A DNA stretch of 64,000 bases from Enoplolaimus lenunculus (Eukaryota; Nematoda; Enoplea; Enoplida; Thoracostomopsidae), in assembly GCA_030248215.1 (NCBI GenBank), contig JASANG010000170.1, forward strand, positions 62,001 to 126,000. Direction: 5' to 3'. The notes beneath the pieces were generated by a model. It did not search any database. It was not told where the DNA came from and worked only from the letters and a program-made list of their open reading frames with translations. How positions within the stretch are numbered: the stretch's first letter is position 1; the number at the start of each line of letters is the position of its first letter. Shown here one piece after another: positions 57,901-64,000 of the stretch. The position numbers and the translations under genes were made by a program.

Positions 57901-59081
57901 TATCAACGAAAAGATTGTTTGATTCTGTGGATATATTTTGAGTACTTCAAGTATCGAAGTTCAAAATTATGTATCGTGCTGAGTAGGTATTTTCGTTACT
58001 TAACAAATTAAGTAGCGTCTAAAGGTAATTCGTTTAAAACATTATATGGCAGATGATAAATCATCCATAGGGATGTGCAGTGCGGTGCGGTCTTGGTCAA
58101 AAATCGAGAGTCGAAACCGAGGCCCACCGGCGAGACCGAGACATTTTGACACAACAATATCAAAATATTTTAATTTTTGATAACCGTCGGCTAAAACGGC
58201 GGAAAATTTACATTTAAAAATCAACAAATGCAATTGACATCTGTTTGTTGTGAATGTTGAGAAAAAACAGTGCTCTCAGTTTGAAACCTACCGATGCTCA
58301 GAAAAACGACACCGAAACCTGTCAAAAACTAAGGCTGGCTGAATCCGAGATCTCACATACCTACATATTAACTCGGAATTAAACAAAACATTCGTCTTTA
58401 GAAACAACTGCTTTGCGCAGCAAATTGGCACATGACAACACTATGTGCTCAAATACGTTTATTTCTTTCAGAGTATTTTAAATTTGCTTCTCGCAAAGCA
58501 ACGATGCTCTGTTTTCCAAGACCAGTACTTTTAAAGGTAATTTTTGACCAAGTTACAATCTGTTCTCACTGTGGAATAATCGGTGTAAGCGTACTGAATA
58601 CAGACTGACAACTCTATAAGCACATTAATTCAGTTGAAGGTACAAATAATTGTCTATATTTACGTAATAGCCATGCATACCCTTTGAATGTGAACTAGCT
58701 TTTATTTTAAACCTTTGATTCACATTGTTTCTGATAAATTAGTCACGTATTACAGCCATGTATGTAGTATTTTCTTTGCTTAATTTCTGGTATTTCCATA
58801 CTAACATCTTTTGCATGTGACATGTATGCCGATTGATACAAGTACTGCTGACTAACAAAAAATGTTGGCATAAATTGTTTTTTCAGGTTGTGGAAACGTT
58901 GTGCGAACGCGAGTTGCTAATTCTGGCATCTGAAACGATGAAAGTTAACAGCACGAAGTTAACAACCTTTACACTGCTTTGTTCTCAAGTTGATTCGTTG
59001 AAGCTCAATCAGTTTGTTACTGAAAGCACTGAATTACCGATGACATTGAAAAATTGGGTTCAATCATCAGCAGTTGCTTAG
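51923..59081 (+). CDS. ORC4: Origin recognition complex subunit 4 (AAA+ ATPase)
   Basis: Part of the six-subunit complex that marks replication origins and loads MCM in the nucleus. Twelve exons: 51923-52077, 52835-52920, 53483-53551, 54409-54500, 55286-55334, 56058-56212, 56436-56607, 56879-56955, 57484-57586, 57783-57878, 58472-58536, 58887-59081. They join in phase to 437 aa (human 436). Walker A GPRKSGKT is residues 74-81, its Thr made by the exon 2/3 junction. VKLNGF and DKVTLKEIGRQL follow. Walker B VIDEFDLFAAHHNQSLLYNLF is from 162; EKRVRSRFSDR (209-219) matches human EKRVKSRFSHR. The C-terminal winged-helix part has LLELMVLVS, FKFASRKATML, CERELL and ends LPMTLKNWVQSSA, like human PTDVRQWATSS. 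The least certain border is exon 7/8 (56607/56879). Exon 9 ends in a GC donor. A Met 22 codons upstream in frame is possible but less likely. Confidence 0.96.
52178..52260. mobile_element. CAGGGTGCGACC-ended MITE fragment
   Basis: Left end CAGGGTGCGACCAGATATCG followed by GGTTTCGGTTG and ATCCGATATAAG units. It resembles the hAT-like ends elsewhere, with a different inner motif; no right end found. Confidence 0.45.
52360..52455 (-). mobile_element. tRNA-like element in ORC4 intron 1
   Basis: Minus strand: GGCTGGCGGTACAGTGGTAG, then TGTCCGCTTAAGGATCC and a B-box-like GAGTTCGAAGCCCGCTC. A-box and B-box spacing is tRNA-like, but the acceptor stem pairs poorly. Probably a SINE head. Confidence 0.5.
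53081..53373. mobile_element. ATCGGC-array MITE in ORC4 intron 2
   Basis: 293 bp. Ends TAAGGGTGTGCCGATTTATC and GTATCGGCACACCACTA, an inverted pair. ATCGG units sit next to both ends (TATCGGTATCGGCATTGG; GTCGGCATCGGC). The middle, TTTCTCACAAAATTATAATC, recurs in 55370-55735. Confidence 0.75.
54575..55147. mobile_element. GTCTCG-array element in ORC4 intron 4
   Basis: Near the left GTTTGGTCTCGCTCTCGG; near the right CGAGACTCAAAATCCGAGAG then CGAGACCGCACATCCTTG. The inverse groups are about 500 bp apart with AT-rich DNA between, including GTCAAAAATCAACAAATA shared with 58068-58373. Exact ends uncertain. Confidence 0.55.
55370..55735. mobile_element. ATCGGC-array MITE in ORC4 intron 5
   Basis: 366 bp. 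Ends TAGGGATGTGCCGATTAATC and GTCGGCACATCCCTA. Inward units: GGCATCGGTAACAATCGGC, GACATCGGCACC at the left; GAATCGGCGTC, GAATCGGCATTG at the right. Same family as 53081-53373. It starts 36 bp after the end of ORC4 exon 5. Confidence 0.8.
57185..57283. mobile_element. TTCCGA-motif hAT-like fragment in ORC4 intron 8
   Basis: Repeated TTCCGATTCCGA / AATCGGAATCGGAA units, with a right end GATTGCACCCTG like the CAGGGTGCAACC families. The left end is not seen. Another motif variant of the same TIR class. Confidence 0.5.
58068..58373. mobile_element. GTCTCG-array MITE in ORC4 intron 10
   Basis: Starts TAGGGATGTGCAGTGCGGTG and ends GAGATCTCACATACCTA, a loosely kept inverted pair. Contains GGCGAGACCGAGACA and GAGAGTCGAAACCGAGGC. 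AAAAATCAACAAATG is shared with 54575-55147. Confidence 0.6.
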
Positions 59082-61504
59082 CAAAACCAAGAGTCGATGA
59101 TGACTCTTAGACGTGAGTATGCAACTACCAGTGTTTGCTTGGTACAAAATATTGTTTTCTATACATAATGTGTGCTCCGTTGAACACGGATGCGTTTGAC
59201 TATGAATATCATCCACTTCTGGCACAGTCATTTGTGCAGGCTATGTAGCTTGTATTGTGACATTTCATAAAAATCTGGAAGATTTTTATGAATATTTATT
59301 GAAAATTGAAATTTCAAAAATTTGACATACTATTTGGGACTTTCTGTGCGGAACTACGGCACGTTGATATACTGATATTAAGGAAACATAATTGGCGATT
59401 ATATTGCAACTTTTCAAAAATTAGAAAACTTTGTAGGGGTTTAACTAGAAACCGGTGTAATTTCAGTGATAGCTAATATTTAAGTTATAAAATATAGATA
59501 CGAGCCGCGAAAACATCACTCCCAAAGCATACATTACGGTGAAATATACTGGAGTTGTGTGTAACAAAAATCATTACGTTAACGGTAGAGCGCAAAATGT
59601 TTTTGTATCATCGGTTACAGTACCTATCAGTCTTTCTTAACAGCCGATTAGACCGTGCTGATCGACTGTACTGTTGCATGTATTAACTAAACACTATCAT
59701 TTACGCAATGATAATTTCCATGTTTTTGTTTATTGTTTTTGCGTGCGAGCATAGATTATGACCATTATGTCTCTCCATTCTAAAAAATCTGCAGACGCGA
59801 ACAAATTACTGTTTGTGGATTTGGTACTGGCTATAGAAATGGAATCTACATATAAAGGATGTAAACCTTCTTAAATTTATTCAGTTGAACATAGTCAGCA
59901 TACGTTCTTCGACTGCAGGGTTTATCTTGTCTTGCAAATCCCAGGAAGCCAAGCCTGAATTGTTAATCAGGTCTGCATACCGCGGTAAGATATTTGCTAA
60001 TTATGTACTTAGTTTAATGTTCTGTTTCTATCCAACTAGTGATGTTTTCTTCAATAAATCTTGGTGTTGCTAAATCGGGCGAATCAGATAAATGCACTCT
60101 ACTTAGTAGGGTGGGCGCGGAGGTGAAAAAACTGGAGCCGGAGGTCAAATCTACCTAGAGCCAGAGGTTAATCGGAATTATGTAACATAAATGGTTCTAA
60201 ACTTGCTAACTTTAAGCACTAATATTCGAAGTGCTGTCAAAAATTTGGTTTTCATCGTTTTCCAGAAATCTCGGCAATTGAACCTTCCACAACTGCTCAA
60301 GGTTACAACGCAACTGACCGAGGAGCACATTGTTTTTAAAAATACTAAAAATTTCGCTACCGAAATTGTAACCTCTAGCAAAATTTTTTATGATGCTAAG
60401 CTTGGCGCTGAACTGAAACTAACAATTCCATGGCTAAATATCAACATTTTTGTAATATATGAAACAAAGCTTCTGATGTCACCAAAATTGCATCAGCCTA
60501 CTAGTTGGCCACAAATTTGAGCGGTCAACGTCGACAAAATCCTACTAATAGGTTTCTAGTTTCTTTGCTACGTCAATCTAATTTTACAAGTCGAATTTAG
60601 TGTATGTAGCAGCCGCTTTAAGATCAAAAAAGTACACACGTCGCAAAAATGAGCAAACCTAGGCGTTCCTTGAATATAAAATAAATTACTGTTTTGAACT
60701 CAGCACCATCACTGTCCTCAGTGAAAACATGCGGCAAAACATCTGAAATCACACAGTTTTCCATACAAAGCCTAGTAACCCTTGGAGCGTGCAATTGAAA
60801 ATTCAGTTTCTTAAACTTTTTCACCTTTGACTTCCAAAGCTTTTTAGAAACTATATAATTTCTATTTCGTAGTAAATTTTTACTGTGCTATAATAGGTTC
60901 TACAACTACTGTCACACTTGATGAAACATTCACTGAACTGTGCGCTATGCTATTATTATTCAATTAAAGCAGATTCGTTCAATGCAAAAACTTCAAATTT
61001 GTATTAAGTCATGAAGATTGGTTTATTTTGAATGCGCTTCCGGAATAAAAAGCAATAATCTACTGGAAAGACGGTGCCTGTCCCAACACGTAATTGAACG
61101 TGTTTTCATTGTTAAGACTAATTTTCACGTATGCTACTGTTTGTGAACCACACTAAAGTTTGTTTTTCAAGCACTTGTTAACTTGATGCTCTAAGGGAAG
61201 TACCCTGACCCGCAAGCTGATTGCAATGAGCGTAAAACATACAATTCTAAAAATAGTTTTTTATTGTGCAACTGCTTCAATAGTGCTAGGTATTCGGTTT
61301 AGAAGTCTGCTACTGACTAGTAAGTACTTGCTTTGGAAACCTGAAATTGAGTTGATTTGGTTTGTCTCGGATTCTATCGAATGTCACCCTTCCCTTGAAC
61401 TATACATGAGTCGTTTTAGTGCGTTCTAAGAAGAAAGAACCACATTAAAATACGCTAAATCGTACAAACATCAGCCCACGTTACTTTTAGTGATGCCCGG
61501 CTTT

Positions 61505-61750
61505 CAGCGGCGGATCTGGAAAATTCTGACGGGGATCAGGCTCATAAATGTTTTAAAACGGAAATTGTAAAGTAGCGACCATATAATTTTTTACAGAAAA
61601 ACTTTCTGAGGGAGAAATTGTACCGTAGGGGACCTTATCACTTTATCACAAAAAAATTTCCTGAAGGGAAGAATTGTAAGGTATTAAGGAGGACGTTACC
61701 ATTTTATTACAAAACATTTTTGACGAGGTGGCGTACGCTTCCCCCTTCTC
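61505..61750 (+). mobile_element. CAGCGGCGGATC-type MITE, left end
   Basis: Starts CAGCGGCGGATCTGGAAAAT; the body shares CAGAAAAACTTTCTGAGGG and ACCTTA blocks with the inverse element at 43430-43625. It seems to have inserted just inside an older type A TTAGGC element (left end near 61472). Right limit approximate. Confidence 0.5.
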
Positions 61751-63794
61751 AGGCTCGCCAAATTTTCGCTTTCTTACATGACAAGCTTTGTTTTAGACAT
61801 GTTTTTTTACGCTGAGGAGACTTAAACTTAGGAATATACTTTGGTTGCTACATTGTTATTAAAAGTAAAATTGGTTCATATCTTAAATGCATGCTGATTT
61901 CGGTACATGATACTGATTTCGCTCCTCGTACCTCCCCTAACAATTTAAATTAAAATTCAATTTTAAGACTTAAATAATATATACATGCACTTTTTGTCGG
62001 ACTACAGCGGAACCAAAAATGTATTTTCAACAGTTCAGAAATCTATATTTTTGTGTATATTACTGTGCAAAAGCGACGCGCTGAATTGAACTACTTCATT
62101 TATTGCGTGTGAGATGACTGGTTTAGCGCACCTAATTTACTATAAATTTCACGACACAAATGTAGGAGACAACGTTTCTGTATAACAACCAAACTTTTTG
62201 AATCAATTTTGTGGTTTTCCTTCTCACAGAGTGGCTGCGGCTTCCTTGAACCTTCCGCACTTTGAAATGGTACTAAGTGGGATAGTGTTGCCCTCCAACT
62301 CCACGCTAAGCTGTTCATTATTCAGATAGCTAGAATCGCTGAAAAAGTACTTCTAGACTGTTTTGGTGTATGTGAAGAAAGTCGTTTAGCATGGGAGTTT
62401 GAATCTAAAAGTCATGAGCTCACGGGTCCTGCATGTTTTATGCGGAATTGAAATGTGTCCTTTACAGATGGTCCAAGTTTATTTGAAGATATCTTGCCTG
62501 CTTACTGGAAATATTTTTGCAATGTTTAAATATTCTGATTTTTCTGTTTCTATAGTGTATTTTATTGTTCCAAAGATATTGCTTGCTCGATTTTATTGAA
62601 CGTTACAGCCTTTCGTATTTTAGTATTCTAATTTTTACGAAATGCGAAAACTCCTGATGGAATTTACGCTGTATTTAGTACCAACCTACAGTGTCGTGTT
62701 TCATTCAAAAACCAATTTAGAGTCTCGGGATAAACTTGATATTAAATATGCTGCAAACGAGTAGACCTTAAACAGATTTTAAGTTTACACATTATAGTGA
62801 AAAAATTGTTACCAATTTGAAGCACGTTCTGTAAACTTTTTTTCCACATTTATCTACTTCTATATGAAATACTTTAATCGGGTTTGTATTTTGGGTGTTT
62901 GCAAATGTCAAGCCTTGTCTTGATGCTCGCACAGAGATCCATGCGGTTTGTTTCATGAAATGTAATTTAAAAAAAACTCCGGTTGTGCTGCTATTGTACT
63001 ACTTCGTTACCAATGGCTTGCCGAATAAACGCTAAAAATCGCACTGAAATTTGCGCATTACGTACGACGACTTGAGAAAGATAAGCGTTTCAAGATCAAC
63101 CTGCGCATGTAAATCACACGCGATAAATGATTTTTACAAAATGTGCTTTCATTTCGAATTTGTGTAAAAACAACTTTTGACCAGAAATGGAGTATTTACA
63201 AAATAAAATGGGTCATTAAAAAATATTAAATATATTTTTTATCATTCGTCCAAGTATTATAATGGTTTTATGTTTTTTTATTAGAAATCCTCCTCGTACG
63301 GATGTCGAGTATTTGATGGTAAACAAAATATCTCGACACAAGGTTTCTGCGGTTTATTTGTGCGAATTTCCTCGACTTTTAAATGAGTTTTTTCTAAAAA
63401 AAGATTTTCTCCTCTTTATTCCACAATCTTGCACTCTGGTGGTGATAGTTTGTGTGTTTTTTTCGTGTATTTTAGAGATGTTTCAACAGACGCCTTTTTC
63501 TTACTGCATCAGTTGCAGTCACTTCTTTATTTAACGAGATTTTTCAAATTTTTCCACTTGTATGAATCGCATATGATTTAAAATTCGAAGAGTTTCCCTG
63601 AGTGTCTTCACGCTTATATTCACGTGGTCAGTCAGCGAAATCACGATAAGAAACCGAACGCACATACAAAGGGAACGGTCGAGTGGATATATCTTCATTC
63701 GAAATTTACTGGAGACAACCAAAAGCACTTTGTAATAGAGTTTATTATAAGCTTTATAGCATTCTAGATTTCTGCATCTTTTCTTTTTTTACAG

Positions 63795-63910
63795 AGGCTA
63801 TGCCCTCCAGAACTGAAATCTTGGCTACGCTCCTGGAAAAAACAACTTCAACGTATATAGAGACACATAAACGTCTTCATCTAGAAACTATAAATTTTCT
63901 TGAATGCTGA
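63795..63910 (+). CDS. Possible last exon of an unknown gene
   Basis: A strong acceptor (TTCTTTTTTTACAG) precedes a frame reading AMPSRTEILATLLEKTTSTY and IETHKRLHLETINFLEC, then stop. Codons are mixed and the acceptor is the best unassigned one in this region. No partner exon could be joined with confidence and I do not know the family. Low confidence. Confidence 0.22.
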
Positions 63911-64000
63911 CCGCACGTTTAAAATGCTTGATTTTTGTGCGTTTTTAGTATATTCTAGAATTCGTGTACAGTAGTTTGATTCATATTTCAAAAATGGATT

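Larger units (their letters stand above)
59082..64000. other. Downstream region, no recognised gene
   Basis: No gene recognised. 60105-60180 has a CCGGAGG-variant MITE left end (GGTGGGCGCGGAGG, GCCGGAGGTC). 61472-61490 is a type A TTAGGC-element left end. A 109-codon frame at 60191-60520 has no family I know. 63262-63480 has a protein-like stretch after TTTTTTATTAG (PPRTDVEYLMVNKISRHK) but no clear donor. 59100-60100 and 61850-63240 show nothing definable. Confidence 0.5.

Noticed and set aside
44278-59081. PSTK-ORC4 operon
   Set aside because: Nearly 4 kb of repeat-filled DNA separates the PSTK stop from the ORC4 start, far longer than nematode operon spacing.
1-64000. CRISPR array, bacterial or viral origin
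   Set aside because: Repeated hexamers are inside TIR elements without spacer regularity, and all genes have introns and animal homologues. No integrase, capsid, envelope or reverse transcriptase frame was recognised.

Overview
The window is AT-rich animal nuclear DNA with intron-bearing genes and a heavy load of small inverted-repeat transposons. A gap-junction innexin with the protostome type of conserved blocks ([27 protein letters not shown]) rules out a prokaryote and points to a protostome. The innexin wording in exons 2-4, as I remember the family, and many TTAGGC hexamers (the nematode telomere unit) make a nematode the best guess. The long introns and intergenic spaces are unlike compact Caenorhabditis genomes. 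The taxon is inference; the gene identities are firm.

Five protein genes are supported, all on the + strand: an innexin (16611-20672, 4 exons, 386 aa); a UDP-glycosyltransferase (26845-30287, 3 exons seen, first exon not found); plasmanylethanolamine desaturase PEDS1/TMEM189/Kua (34639-37982, 4 exons, 347 aa); L-seryl-tRNA(Sec) kinase PSTK (44278-47972, 5 exons, 348 aa); and origin recognition complex subunit ORC4 (51923-59081, 12 exons, 437 aa). For the four complete models I followed the splice sites and reading phase exon by exon, and the lengths match the families (PSTK and ORC4 almost exactly). Two further exons (39734-41017) look like the end of an unrecognised gene. A few weaker candidates are flagged.

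The genes are functionally unrelated: cell coupling, glycosylation, plasmalogen synthesis, selenocysteine synthesis and DNA replication. They are too far apart for an operon.

Most of the rest is repeats. I see about ten families of short elements with terminal inverted repeats (TIRs) and no transposase gene. Several are built largely of one short motif repeated inward from both ends: TTAGGC, CCGGAA, ATCGGC, GTCTCG, GAGTTGA or AAGACA. There are also tRNA-derived SINE-like elements, a 238-bp inverted duplication that is nearly perfect, a 213-bp perfect tandem duplication, and serial duplications of part of PEDS1 exon 3. The first 16.6 kb and the last 4.9 kb hold no gene I can recognise. I saw no CRISPR array, no rRNA gene, no convincing functional tRNA gene and no retrovirus-like element.
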